DNA of 64,000 bases from CAYJBH01 sp964370825 (GCA_964370825.1 CAYJKY010000006.1:29189-93188); one strand, 5' to 3'. Counted from the first letter of the stretch, positions 41,976-50,139 are shown. The notes: generated from the sequence alone by a model not told the origin. Numbers and translations: made by a program.

Positions 41976-43070
41976 TTACTCCACAACTATATCTATTGAT
42001 GCATTACGTCGTTTGCCGGCAGGTTTTTCCTTTACCGGGGGAAGATCTGCCTTATCGATGTCGGCTCTCTTTGGAGGTGCTTCGATGGCGTTTGTCATGC
42101 CGGCACGCACCTTTGCCTCAATTTCGGAAAATATCTCAGGGTTATCCTTGAAATACTGCTTTGCATTATCTCTCCCCTGTCCTAGTCGAACCTCGCCATA
42201 TGCAAACCATGCACCGGATTTTTGAACTATGTTCATCTTAACCGCCATGTCCAATAACTCACCAAACTTTGATATACCCTCACCAAACATGATATCAAAC
42301 TCAGCTTCTCTAAAGGGTGGCGACACCTTGTTTTTCACAACCTTTGCACGGGTACGGTTACCGGTGAACTCTGTACCGTTTTTAAGACCCTCTATCCTTC
42401 TAACATCAATTCTTACAGAGGAATAGTATTTTAAGGCTCGACCACCACTGGTGACCTCCGGATTTCCGTACACCACCCCAACCTTTTCACGTAGCTGGTT
42501 AATAAAGATGCAGATGGTAGAGGTTTTGCCGAGTATTCCTGTAAGCTTACGTAACGCCTGACTCATTAGCCTTGCCTGTAAACCTACATGAGAATCTCCC
42601 ATCTCGCCTTCAATTTCTGCCCTCGGAACCATTGCTGCTACACTGTCTATTACTATAATATCTATTGCACCGCTTCGTACCAAAGCCTCGGTAATCTCCA
42701 GTGCCTGTTCGCCGGTATCCGGTTGAGCTACCAACAACGAGTCTATATCAACCCCGAGTGCCTTTGCGTATACCGGGTCGAGAGCATGCTCTACGTCGAT
42801 AAATGCTGCTTCACCGCCTATTTTTTGTGCCTCGGCAACACAGTGAAGTGCCAAGGTAGTTTTACCGCTACTCTCGGGGCCATATATCTCCACAACCCTA
42901 CCACGGGGAAGCCCTCCTATACCCAGTGCGGCATCAAGACCTATGGAACCGGTAGAAATTGCATCCACCTGCATGTTAATACTATCACCGAGTTTCATTA
43001 CGGCACCTTTACCATATTGACGCTCTATCTGTGCAATAGCGGTATCTAACGCTTCCCTCTTACTTGCCAT
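41976..43070 (-). CDS. recA: Recombinase A
   Basis: A 364-residue RecA that forms filaments on single-stranded DNA for recombination and for SOS activation. Walker A GPESSGKTT at about residues 64-72, Walker B region IIVIDSVAAMVP, and the L1/L2 loops (EGEMGDSHVGLQARLMSQALRK, NQLREKVGVVYGNPEVTSGGRALKYYSS are consecutive family blocks around 155-230). AGAGG lies 8 bases before the ATG. Only 42 bases separate it from the upstream metY, and no LexA-type box was found there. Confidence 0.97.
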   Translation of the reverse strand: MASKREALDTAIAQIERQYGKGAVMKLGDSINMQVDAISTGSIGLDAALGIGGLPRGRVVEIYGPESSGKTTLALHCVAEAQKIGGEAAFIDVEHALDPVYAKALGVDIDSLLVAQPDTGEQALEITEALVRSGAIDIIVIDSVAAMVPRAEIEGEMGDSHVGLQARLMSQALRKLTGILGKTSTICIFINQLREKVGVVYGNPEVTSGGRALKYYSSVRIDVRRIEGLKNGTEFTGNRTRAKVVKNKVSPPFREAEFDIMFGEGISKFGELLDMAVKMNIVQKSGAWFAYGEVRLGQGRDNAKQYFKDNPEIFSEIEAKVRAGMTNAIEAPPKRADIDKADLPPVKEKPAGKRRNASIDIVVE

Positions 43071-43112
43071 GTTACAAACCTCTCTTTTCTTATATATAAC
43101 TTATTATTTATT

Positions 43113-44375
43113 TTATATGGTATCGAGCGCCTGTGCAATGTCGGCTATGATATCCTCCGCGTCTTCAATACCTATTGATAATCTAACCAATCCCGGCGAG
43201 ACTCCTGCCGCTAATAGCTGGTCGTCGGTAAGTTGACGATGGGTAGTGCTTGCCGGGTGCAGAACACAACTTCTGATATCCGCAACATGAACCTCACGTA
43301 TAACTAAATTTAACGCATTGCAGAACTGCCTTACTTTTTCTCGTCCTCCGGCGATGTCGACCGACAAAACACCGGAACAACCGTTTTGCAAATATTTTTT
43401 TGCCAACTCACGCTGTGAATCCCCTTCGAGAGCCGGATAATTCACCGAATTTATTTTATCATGTTTTTGTAGGAACTCGGCAACCTTAACGGCATTTTCA
43501 CAGTATCGTTGCATACGCACTTCCAGAGTTTCAAGTCCCATATTTAATAAAAAGGAGGAATGTGCGGCCGGATAGCATCCAAAATCCCTCATTAACTGCA
43601 TACGAGCCTTCACTATATATGCGGCAGCACCGAAATCACGTGTATATACCACACCGTGATAGCTATCATCAGGGGTGCATAAATCCGGGAATTTTCCATT
43701 TCCCCAGTTAAAATTACCACTATCGACAATGACACCTCCAACCTGTACCGCATGACCGTCCATATACTTACTGGTAGAGTGTATGACTATGTCAGCGCCA
43801 AACTCTATCGGCCGGCAAAGAATAGGTGTCGGAAAGGTGTTGTCTACAATCAAGGGAATATTTTTCGAATGTGCTATTTTTGCAAATTTCTCTATATCAA
43901 GAACCATAAGAGCAGGATTTGACAATACTTCGGCAAAGATACACCTTGTGTTTTCCTTTATCTGCTCCGCAATCTTTTCATCCTCATCTGACTGATCGAC
44001 GAATATTGCCTCGATACCAAAGCGCTTTAATGTTACACCAAGCAGGTTTATACTACCACCATATATTGCTGAGGAGCAAAGTATACTGTCTCCGGCACTA
44101 CATATGTTAAGTATCGACACCAATGTAGCGGCCTGCCCCGAGGAGGTGCACATTGCGGCAACACCGCCCTCCAATGCAGCTATCTTTTTTTCGACGCAAT
44201 CAGTGGTCGGATTTGAAAACCTTGAATAAAGATGTGCTGTGGGCATATCAAACAGCCGTGCAATCTCTTCGGTTGTATCAAACCTATAGGTTGTACTTTG
44301 AACTATCGCCGGAACCCCCGGCGCACCGTTCTCCGGACTGTATCCGGCATGTAGACATTCGGTAGCTTTTTTCAT
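43113..44375 (-). CDS. metY: O-acetylhomoserine sulfhydrylase (Cys/Met PLP enzyme)
   Basis: A 420-residue PLP enzyme of the Cys/Met metabolism family. The PLP Lys203 lies in IHSTSKYMDGH; VDNTFPTPILCRP and LYSRFSNPTTDCVEKK are family blocks, and the length fits MetY rather than the shorter cystathionine synthases and lyases. It joins sulfide with O-acetyl-L-homoserine to give homocysteine. The assignment to MetY over methionine gamma-lyase is likely but not certain. Its promoter lies in an unusual triple repeat. Confidence 0.88.
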   Translation of the reverse strand: MKKATECLHAGYSPENGAPGVPAIVQSTTYRFDTTEEIARLFDMPTAHLYSRFSNPTTDCVEKKIAALEGGVAAMCTSSGQAATLVSILNICSAGDSILCSSAIYGGSINLLGVTLKRFGIEAIFVDQSDEDEKIAEQIKENTRCIFAEVLSNPALMVLDIEKFAKIAHSKNIPLIVDNTFPTPILCRPIEFGADIVIHSTSKYMDGHAVQVGGVIVDSGNFNWGNGKFPDLCTPDDSYHGVVYTRDFGAAAYIVKARMQLMRDFGCYPAAHSSFLLNMGLETLEVRMQRYCENAVKVAEFLQKHDKINSVNYPALEGDSQRELAKKYLQNGCSGVLSVDIAGGREKVRQFCNALNLVIREVHVADIRSCVLHPASTTHRQLTDDQLLAAGVSPGLVRLSIGIEDAEDIIADIAQALDTI

Positions 44376-44440
44376 TATTTCAAAACCGTCCTTTCTTAAT
44401 TTTATAAATAATCTATTTTTAGATACTATACTACATACTA

Positions 44441-44469
44441 ATCATATTTTGTTTTTGCAATTTTGTCAA
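44441..44469 (-). promoter_or_regulatory. Promoter of metY
   Basis: Minus strand: TTGACA (44469-44464), a 17-base spacer and TATGAT (44446-44441), about 66 bases before the ATG. The -35 box is part of the first repeat unit. Confidence 0.75.
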
Positions 44470-44529
44470 GTACTGGCAAAATTTTTTGTCAAGTACTGGC
44501 AAAATTTTTTGTCAAGTATCGGCTAATTT
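44461..44529. repeat. Triple 23-bp tandem repeat over the metY promoter
   Basis: Units 44461-44483 and 44484-44506 are identical and 44507-44529 is diverged at five or so positions. Each contains the interrupted dyad TTGTCA-AGTAC-TGGCAA and, on the minus strand, a TTGACA. The period of 23 equals a -35 hexamer plus a 17-base spacer. A partial copy (TTGTCAAGCACAAATTTTG) is near 44548-44566. Probably tandem operators. Confidence 0.8.
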
Positions 44530-44803
44530 ATTATGCGTTATATTTCTTGTCAAGCACAAATTTTGTCTTTATAAATTTTCTAGTTTTTAGTCAAAATTCA
44601 TGTTGAAGATTATATTAAATTCTACAAAACGGAGAATTTTTTGTCGAACCTTGTCCGTTAAAAAAATAACGAACTTCACATATTAAACACACTGTTATGT
44701 TGATAACTTTTAACATTCTGTTGATAACATGCTTTAAACAGTCAAAAAACATACTGTTTAAGGTAACTTATTAACACTTTCAACAGCCTTTTCAACAAAG
44801 ATA

Positions 44804-44832
44804 TTGACCAGGTAGGATATTACTAATAGTAT
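44804..44832 (+). promoter_or_regulatory. Possible promoter for the 44-residue membrane protein
   Basis: TTGACC (44804-44809), a 17-base spacer and TAGTAT (44827-44832). It would leave a leader of about 125 bases. Confidence 0.4.
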
Positions 44833-44965
44833 ATATTCCACCAAAAGAGCGGAAAATACATTTTACCTACCGGAATAAAAAAAAGATAACAAACCATACT
44901 TAAAATAACTATTATAAAAATGATTTAAATCACCGAGTGTGTAACCTTAACAAGGAGTGAAGAAG

Positions 44966-45100
44966 ATGAAAAACAAACATCAAGCGGTCAAATCAAATTT
45001 CACACAGATAAAGTGGCGAAGAAGTTTCGGATTATCCGAAGCAATAATGTTTATTGTAGGAATAGGCACCGGTATATTAGCCATGTTGTTTTTCATTTAG
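44966..45100 (+). CDS. 44-residue single-span membrane protein
   Basis: A short gene with an excellent ribosome binding site, AAGGAGTGA, 5 bases before ATG 44966. The product begins MKNKHQAVKSNFTQIKWRRSF (read as MKNKHQAVKSNFTQ then IKWRRSF), a basic cytoplasmic part, and ends in one hydrophobic helix, EAIMFIVGIGTGILAMLFFI, at the very C-terminus. It is unlike known toxins that I recall, and I do not recognise it. It stands alone between metY and the MFS transporter gene, which has its own promoter. Confidence 0.65.
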   Translation: MKNKHQAVKSNFTQIKWRRSFGLSEAIMFIVGIGTGILAMLFFI

Positions 45101-45178
45101 CGTGTAAGCAAAATAATTTCATTTCTACAGACAATAAAAGGGATGTAAACCTTACAATAAATTTAAAGTATTTTACCC

Positions 45179-45207
45179 TTGTAAAAGAAACAATATTATG
45201 CTATAGT
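45179..45207 (+). promoter_or_regulatory. Promoter of the MFS transporter gene
   Basis: TTGTAA (45179-45184), a 17-base spacer and TATAGT (45202-45207). It lies inside the upstream extension of the reading frame and so argues for the start at 45235. Confidence 0.65.
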
Positions 45208-45234
45208 GATATCATGGTGTTTTGTGGGGTAATT

Positions 45235-46497
45235 ATGAAGTTTATTAAGAATCATATACTGGTAACAACGATAAAAGGGGTCGGTGCAAATCCGAGAATG
45301 TCCATTTTGACCGAACCGCTTTGGTATATTCCGTTTGCCCTTTTCACCCCATTTCAATCGATATATATGCGCCAGATTGGTCTATCCAGTGAGCAAATCG
45401 GCTTTACAATTGCCTTCGGTCTATTACTACAGGTGTTTGGAGGCCCGCTCGGAGGAGTGCTTGCCGATAAGATGGGCAGGCGAAAATCCACCTTTATAAC
45501 TGATATTATATCTTGGAGTTTCCCATGTTTGATATGGGCATTCGCACAGGATTTTTGGTGGTTTTTGATAGCTGCCTCTATTAATGCATGTGCCTCCATC
45601 ACCCATGTTACCTGGGCATGTCTTTTTATTGAGGACTGTCCGCCAAAACTTGTACGCAATGCATTTCTGATTATACAGGTAGCCGGGATGTTGTCGGTGT
45701 TTTTCTCTCCCATCTCTATATGGCTGGTTGCCGAACACGGTGTTGTGCCCGTTGTTCGAGTTCTATACATTATTTCCGCAATATCCATGACGGTTAAGTT
45801 TATTCTTCTATATCGATATGGCAAGGAGACACAGCTCGGACTTAAGCGTATGGAGGAAACCAAAGACACAGGTTATCTTAAGTTACTTGCCGGATATAAG
45901 GACGTTTTTATAATCGTTCTTCGCTCAAAAAAGATGATGTTCGTTGTTGCTTTTATAACCATAATGAATATATCACTAATTCCTATTAACTCCTTTTTCT
46001 CGATATATGTCACCGAAACTCTGCTACTTCCCAGCGAACTTATAGCACTTTTCCCAATGATAAGAACGGTAATAATGCTTGTGTTTGTATTGCAGCTTCA
46101 AAGCATAATACAACGATTAAACATGCGGCAGGGTGCAATAATAGGACTACTTCTTTACATAGCGAGCCACATAATGTTATTAACCAGCCCACCTCAGAGT
46201 ATGATCGGCATTGTTGTTTACACCCTTATGGAAGCGGTTGCCTTTTCCTTTGTTGCCCCAAGAAAAGATGAGTTGATGGTGCTTTATGTTGATGAAAAAA
46301 ACCGTTCAAGAATATTTTCTATCTATCTTACCGTGATGGTTGCTATAAGTGCTCCGTTTGGAATGATTTTCGGCTGGTTATATGAGCTTAACTCTCAAAT
46401 ACCGTTTTTTGTAAACATTGGATTATTTATCATTGCCATGATATTGATTGTAACCTCAAAGGATATTAAAAATCACGAACAGCATATAGGAGAATAA
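45235..46497 (+). CDS. Major facilitator superfamily transporter
   Basis: A 420-residue transporter with about 12 membrane helices. Motif A between helices 2 and 3 reads GGVLADKMGRRKS. I start at ATG 45235, behind TGGGGT, rather than the longer frame, because the promoter lies upstream of it and the extra residues are not membrane-like. Substrate unknown; drug or sugar export is typical of such proteins. The stop is 3 bases before the start of the glutamate-cysteine-ligase-like gene, so export of that enzyme's product is conceivable. Confidence 0.85.
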   Translation: MKFIKNHILVTTIKGVGANPRMSILTEPLWYIPFALFTPFQSIYMRQIGLSSEQIGFTIAFGLLLQVFGGPLGGVLADKMGRRKSTFITDIISWSFPCLIWAFAQDFWWFLIAASINACASITHVTWACLFIEDCPPKLVRNAFLIIQVAGMLSVFFSPISIWLVAEHGVVPVVRVLYIISAISMTVKFILLYRYGKETQLGLKRMEETKDTGYLKLLAGYKDVFIIVLRSKKMMFVVAFITIMNISLIPINSFFSIYVTETLLLPSELIALFPMIRTVIMLVFVLQLQSIIQRLNMRQGAIIGLLLYIASHIMLLTSPPQSMIGIVVYTLMEAVAFSFVAPRKDELMVLYVDEKNRSRIFSIYLTVMVAISAPFGMIFGWLYELNSQIPFFVNIGLFIIAMILIVTSKDIKNHEQHIGE

Positions 46498-46500
46498 ATT

Positions 46501-47829
46501 ATGTTTGCCAAAAACCGTGCTCGAGATAGTATTGAAGATATGCTGATTACGCCCTTCTTTCGCAAAGAGGCAAAGTATATTGGCATTGAATTGGAGTTTC
46601 CCATACTTTTCCCCAACAGCTCCTTGAGTTCAAAGGAAATTGGGGTGGAATTTTTAACTTCATTAATTAGTGCCGGTGAATTTGAAGAAGAACCGGCAAC
46701 CTGCTCGGCTGTGGTAATGAGGGTAAACAACGACGCAGGTGATAGTATTAGCTATGATTATAGCTATGCTACGATTGAGTTCTCTATGTCCAAAGGGCTT
46801 TGTATACAGGAGATTGCAAAACGCTTTTATCGCTATTTCGATATCGCTTTTGAGTTTTATGCATCAAAAGGATGTATTATTTCCGGAATGGGTAGCAACC
46901 CAATGATGCCGGATGTTATAGAGTATACCGACAGCAACTACACAAACACTCTTCGCAACTTTATAGAGAATTTTTGTCCGCAAAAGGATCCGAAGTATTA
47001 CCTTACAAATATGCAGTCGGTGCAAACACATATAGAGGTTCCCGGCAATAACCTTGTAGAAAAGTTTAACACCCTTTGCATGTACGACTTTATAAGGGGA
47101 TTGTTGCTTTCAAATTCACTTCCCGAGCCGTCAAACCTGCCTTCCGGAGTGGAATATGCCGACGGCACCCTTTGTGCAAGGGATTTAAACTGGGAGGGGT
47201 CGGGCTTTCCCAACACCGGAATATGCAGTGACGAGCTCTCAAGTCTTGACGCTCTTATTGACTATTTCACCGATAAGGAATTATGCTTTAAGCAGGATGG
47301 GTTATCCTTCGAGTGCTTTAAACCTATTCTGCTAAAGGAGTATTTCAACCAACAGGAAAAGGTTGATAACATTAACGGATATTTTAATGTGGAAAGAGTA
47401 ACCATTAACCGCTACAATGTGTTAGAGGTTCGGGGGGATTGTATTCAACCACTAAGCGACACCTTTTCTGCCTCTGCATTCAGCATTGGCATATGTAATA
47501 ATTCAAAAAAAGCCTATGAGCTGTGCCGAGACTTTTTGGCAGATAACCGCCTTTCCCATATGAACAACCGTGAGTTACGAAAGGTGGCTATAACCGGTAA
47601 ATTCACCGAGCTTGTACCCTCAAAAACATTGTCTACATTTTTATACAACGCACTCGAGGCATCCAAAGAGGGATTACTTTCACGAGGTTATGGCGAAGAA
47701 GATTATTTGACACCACTGTATGACAGGGCTACAACATTAAAAAACCCCGCCATTAAGCAACAAATGTTGCTTAATGAGGGGAAGGATATTCTATTAATTG
47801 CCAAGGAAAATTCGGTTTATGGACGTTAA
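46501..47829 (+). CDS. GCS2-type glutamate-cysteine ligase-like enzyme
   Basis: A 442-residue protein of the carboxylate-amine ligase fold. IGIELEFPILF (about residues 27-37) matches the ELE(F) start of GCS2 enzymes; MQSVQTHIEVPG matches the strand that binds the substrate, and LEVRGDCIQPLSDTFSASAF the ERxxD-type block. Such enzymes join the gamma-carboxyl of glutamate to an amine (cysteine in GshA) using ATP. Sequence divergence from ordinary GshA is visible, so another amino acid acceptor is possible. TAGGAG precedes the ATG. It is co-transcribed with an MFS transporter. A strong hairpin lies in the last codons. Confidence 0.62.
   Translation: MFAKNRARDSIEDMLITPFFRKEAKYIGIELEFPILFPNSSLSSKEIGVEFLTSLISAGEFEEEPATCSAVVMRVNNDAGDSISYDYSYATIEFSMSKGLCIQEIAKRFYRYFDIAFEFYASKGCIISGMGSNPMMPDVIEYTDSNYTNTLRNFIENFCPQKDPKYYLTNMQSVQTHIEVPGNNLVEKFNTLCMYDFIRGLLLSNSLPEPSNLPSGVEYADGTLCARDLNWEGSGFPNTGICSDELSSLDALIDYFTDKELCFKQDGLSFECFKPILLKEYFNQQEKVDNINGYFNVERVTINRYNVLEVRGDCIQPLSDTFSASAFSIGICNNSKKAYELCRDFLADNRLSHMNNRELRKVAITGKFTELVPSKTLSTFLYNALEASKEGLLSRGYGEEDYLTPLYDRATTLKNPAIKQQMLLNEGKDILLIAKENSVYGR
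47745..47781 (+). other. Strong hairpin inside the 3' end of the GCS2-like gene
   Basis: CATTAAGCAAC (47751-47761) and GTTGCTTAATG (47766-47776) pair perfectly around AAAT, with CCCC (47745-47748) and GGGG (47778-47781) outside. No T tail follows. It sits about 50 bases before the stop and is not forced by the amino acid sequence. Confidence 0.7.
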
Positions 47830-47841
47830 CCCGCTATAAAA

Positions 47842-48240
47842 TCATTTGTGTTTAGGATTAGCTTTTATTGTAACTACAGCCTTAATGATTGCAGCCGAAA
47901 TGGTACCGAGTTCTTGTTTGGTCAGTGAGGGAATATTTTCATCCCTTTCCAACACCATATAACGTGGTGGGAGCTCGTTTAGTGCAAGTGCCATTATCTC
48001 CTTACGGCAACGGTCGCAGTCACAACAAGAAAATTTATTAAGTGCAAGATCCAACTTATCCTTTACCCAGTACTCCTGTATATTTATATAACGAGAGTTG
48101 CCGACCGACGGTGCATGGTGTCTTTGCAGAGGAGGTTCATCCCCATAATAGTAACTTCCTGTCTGCTCATCCTCCATCCCTTGTGTCGGCATTAATTTTT
48201 TATACATATCCTCTTTATAAAGTTCTTTTCTGTTAGACAA
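47842..48240 (-). CDS. ComFB-domain protein
   Basis: A 132-residue protein starting with TTG 48240, which has AAGGAGTGA 8 bases upstream; the frame extends further but overlaps the acyltransferase gene and lacks such a site. The C-terminal ComFB domain reads FSCCDCDRCRKEIMALALNELPPRYMV, with the Cys set that binds zinc in Bacillus ComFB (late competence operon) and the helical LALNELPP motif. Recently ComFB-type proteins have been linked to cyclic nucleotide binding and to pili; this is family knowledge, not seen here. It is the last gene after ParA and acyltransferase genes and converges with the GCS2-like gene. Confidence 0.75.
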   Translation of the reverse strand: MSNRKELYKEDMYKKLMPTQGMEDEQTGSYYYGDEPPLQRHHAPSVGNSRYINIQEYWVKDKLDLALNKFSCCDCDRCRKEIMALALNELPPRYMVLERDENIPSLTKQELGTISAAIIKAVVTIKANPKHK

Positions 48241-48241
48241 G

Positions 48242-49288
48242 TTATTGTTCACTCCTTTTAAGTCTTTTCCCGAGTAATTCCGGTATATATTTTTCGATTG
48301 GTACGGCAAAAACCAAATATGCCGATGCTACATACAACATTGAAAGCACAATTGCCTCCGAAGGTGTTTGAATTTCCGGAAATGCAATTCCTACCGATGT
48401 TAACAAAAGAGGTAGCAGTGTTTTAATTATGGACTCGGTTCCTATTATTGTCGCTGACATGCTTCCGGCTTTACAAAAAATCGGTATTCTTGCAAGCGTA
48501 ACCGATATTAACACGGCGGCCACCAGATATAAGATGTTGTAGAGAAATTGCGCTAAGGATGTCATCACATATCCCTGCTCTATCCCAACAAGGCTTGTAA
48601 AATATCCGATGTTATAGAAGAAATTAATATACATAAAATAGGCTGTGGCCATGGTTATCAACACTATCACAGATATGCCGACAGCCCTATTTTTTTTAAA
48701 AAATGAGATAAGTCTTCCATCTTCAATTACCCTACGGGTCACATCGCCTATGCAGAAATAGATAATAAATCTTACCGCCTGATCGATTCCCCACGGAAGT
48801 GTCGGTGCTTCGTTAATCAACTTTACCGCCGCCGACATTCCAAAACATAAAGCAGTGAGCAGTATTGGATTTTTTATCATTTTTCTTAAAAAGTAGTAGA
48901 TTACCGACATAATAAACAAGCAGGGAAAGAACCACAGTGCAGTGACCGCAACACGTGTTCGGCTTGCATACATCATGTCGCCGAAAAAGGATATTATGTC
49001 ACCGAGGGTATACTCATAAATAACAACCCTCATGGCTAAGGTGAGGAGGCTAAATGAAAAATATGGAACCATTGTTCTTGTAAACTTAGTTGCAATCAGC
49101 TTTAAAGGTGATTGCATTTTTGCATTTAACGCAAAAAAACCTGAGGCAAAAAAGAAACAGGGTAGTTGAAATGCAATCGACAGAAACCCTATTCGTCCAA
49201 GTCCCGGTGCATGACATAGATAAACGCTGTATACGGCAATTAACTTTAGGCAGTCAATCCAACCATACCGCTTTGCATCAGATTTCAC
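48242..49288 (-). CDS. Acyltransferase 3 family membrane protein
   Basis: A 348-residue integral membrane acyltransferase of the OafA/NodX type with about ten helices. WIDCLKLIAVYSVYLCHAPGLG opens the domain with the family's His after helix 1; FFFASGFF is the next conserved block. These proteins O-acylate sugars of surface polysaccharides or peptidoglycan. GTG 49288 follows GGAGGG by 5 bases and lies inside the last codons of the parA-like gene (11-base overlap), so translation is coupled. An upstream ATG at 49339 is less likely. Confidence 0.8.
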   Translation of the reverse strand: MKSDAKRYGWIDCLKLIAVYSVYLCHAPGLGRIGFLSIAFQLPCFFFASGFFALNAKMQSPLKLIATKFTRTMVPYFSFSLLTLAMRVVIYEYTLGDIISFFGDMMYASRTRVAVTALWFFPCLFIMSVIYYFLRKMIKNPILLTALCFGMSAAVKLINEAPTLPWGIDQAVRFIIYFCIGDVTRRVIEDGRLISFFKKNRAVGISVIVLITMATAYFMYINFFYNIGYFTSLVGIEQGYVMTSLAQFLYNILYLVAAVLISVTLARIPIFCKAGSMSATIIGTESIIKTLLPLLLTSVGIAFPEIQTPSEAIVLSMLYVASAYLVFAVPIEKYIPELLGKRLKRSEQ

Positions 49289-50045
49289 CAAATCCCTCCA
49301 GCATCTCATTAACAAAGCTTTTATAATCTTGAACCGCATGGCATTTCGGAGAATAGCGTAGGATGTTTTTCTGGAGAGCCTGTGCTTCCCTCATTGCCAC
49401 ACTGTCCCTGATTCTGCTGTTAAAAAGTTTCACCCCTAAATCCTTTGTTATTAGCTCAGCAGTACCGAGAATTTCCTTTGAAAAAACACTTCTTGTGTTA
49501 AATCTTGTAAGCAAAATGCCTTCAATCTTCACCTTGGAATTACAGTATTTCTTTACCTTTTCAACGCTTTCGTAGATCTGTGCAAGTCCTTGTAGGCTGA
49601 AGATATCCGCCATCATAGGAACGATTATTGACCCCGATGCTGTGAATGCGTTAACAGTAAGAAGCGATAGCGCAGGAGGTGTATCGAGCAATATATAATC
49701 ATATTTTATAGGAAGTGTTTTTATCGCCTCACGCAACAGATATTCACGACCCGCCGAAACATATTCAAGCTCTATTCCGGATAGGGTAATATTACTTGAT
49801 ATAACATCGACTGTACTGGTACGTTGTATCGCATGTCTCATCAGCACATCACCACGTAAAACCTCATAGATTGAGGCACTATACTCATTATCCGCACCGA
49901 GCGAAAACGCAAGATTTCCCTGTGGGTCCATATCTATAGCGAGGACACTGTAGCCCATTCTTTTAAGGATAATTCCGACGGTAGCCGTTGTGGTGGTCTT
50001 CGCCACTCCTCCCTTTTGATTGGAAAAGGTCAGTATTCTGCCCAA
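49278..50045 (-). CDS. ParA/Soj-family ATPase
   Basis: A 255-residue ParA with the deviant Walker A KGGVAKTTTTA (about residues 11-21), Walker A' DMDPQGN and Walker B-type YILLDTPPALS. It is closest in outline to Soj/ParA proteins that segregate DNA or position cellular cargo. No parB gene and no parS-like palindrome are seen nearby. Instead, a membrane acyltransferase and a ComFB protein follow in a tightly overlapping operon. It starts with TTG 50045 behind GGAGGTG. Confidence 0.88.
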   Translation of the reverse strand: MGRILTFSNQKGGVAKTTTTATVGIILKRMGYSVLAIDMDPQGNLAFSLGADNEYSASIYEVLRGDVLMRHAIQRTSTVDVISSNITLSGIELEYVSAGREYLLREAIKTLPIKYDYILLDTPPALSLLTVNAFTASGSIIVPMMADIFSLQGLAQIYESVEKVKKYCNSKVKIEGILLTRFNTRSVFSKEILGTAELITKDLGVKLFNSRIRDSVAMREAQALQKNILRYSPKCHAVQDYKSFVNEMLEGFGEI

Positions 50046-50139
50046 TCGACACCTCCGATAAATTCACCCTTGGTTGGTATTATATCACATTTTGGGTAGT
50101 AATTCAACATTTTAATCCTTTTTTTCGACCTTTTTGAGT

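Larger units (their letters stand above)
44376..44965. other. AT-rich intergenic region with repeats, DnaA-box-like sites and promoters
   Basis: A 590-base gap between the divergent metY and a 44-residue membrane protein. It holds, from left to right, the metY promoter within a triple 23-bp repeat (44461-44529), two TGTTGATAA sites (44698-44706, 44719-44727), a 9-bp inverted repeat TTAAACAGT/ACTGTTTAA (44734-44742, 44753-44761), TTATTAACA (44768-44776), and a possible promoter (44804-44832). The stretch 44530-44640 shows nothing recognisable apart from a partial copy of the repeat. Confidence 0.7.

Noticed and set aside
44376..44460. SAM or T-box riboswitch in front of metY
   Set aside because: The predicted leader is only about 60 bases and has no stem array or T-box sequence.
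44690..44780. Chromosomal origin of replication
   Set aside because: Only two near-consensus DnaA boxes, and no dnaA, dnaN, rpmH or similar origin genes nearby. Kept as a lower-level finding.
44966..45100. Type I toxin-antitoxin peptide
   Set aside because: The protein is longer and has a basic N-terminal domain; no convergent antisense RNA promoter was recognised at its end.
45013..45234. 74-residue N-terminal extension of the MFS transporter
   Set aside because: It overlaps the 44-residue membrane protein gene, contains the promoter at 45179-45207, and a ribosome binding site stands before ATG 45235.
49278..50045. Plasmid or chromosome partition locus
   Set aside because: No parB follows and no parS-like palindrome was seen; the neighbours are an acyltransferase and ComFB.
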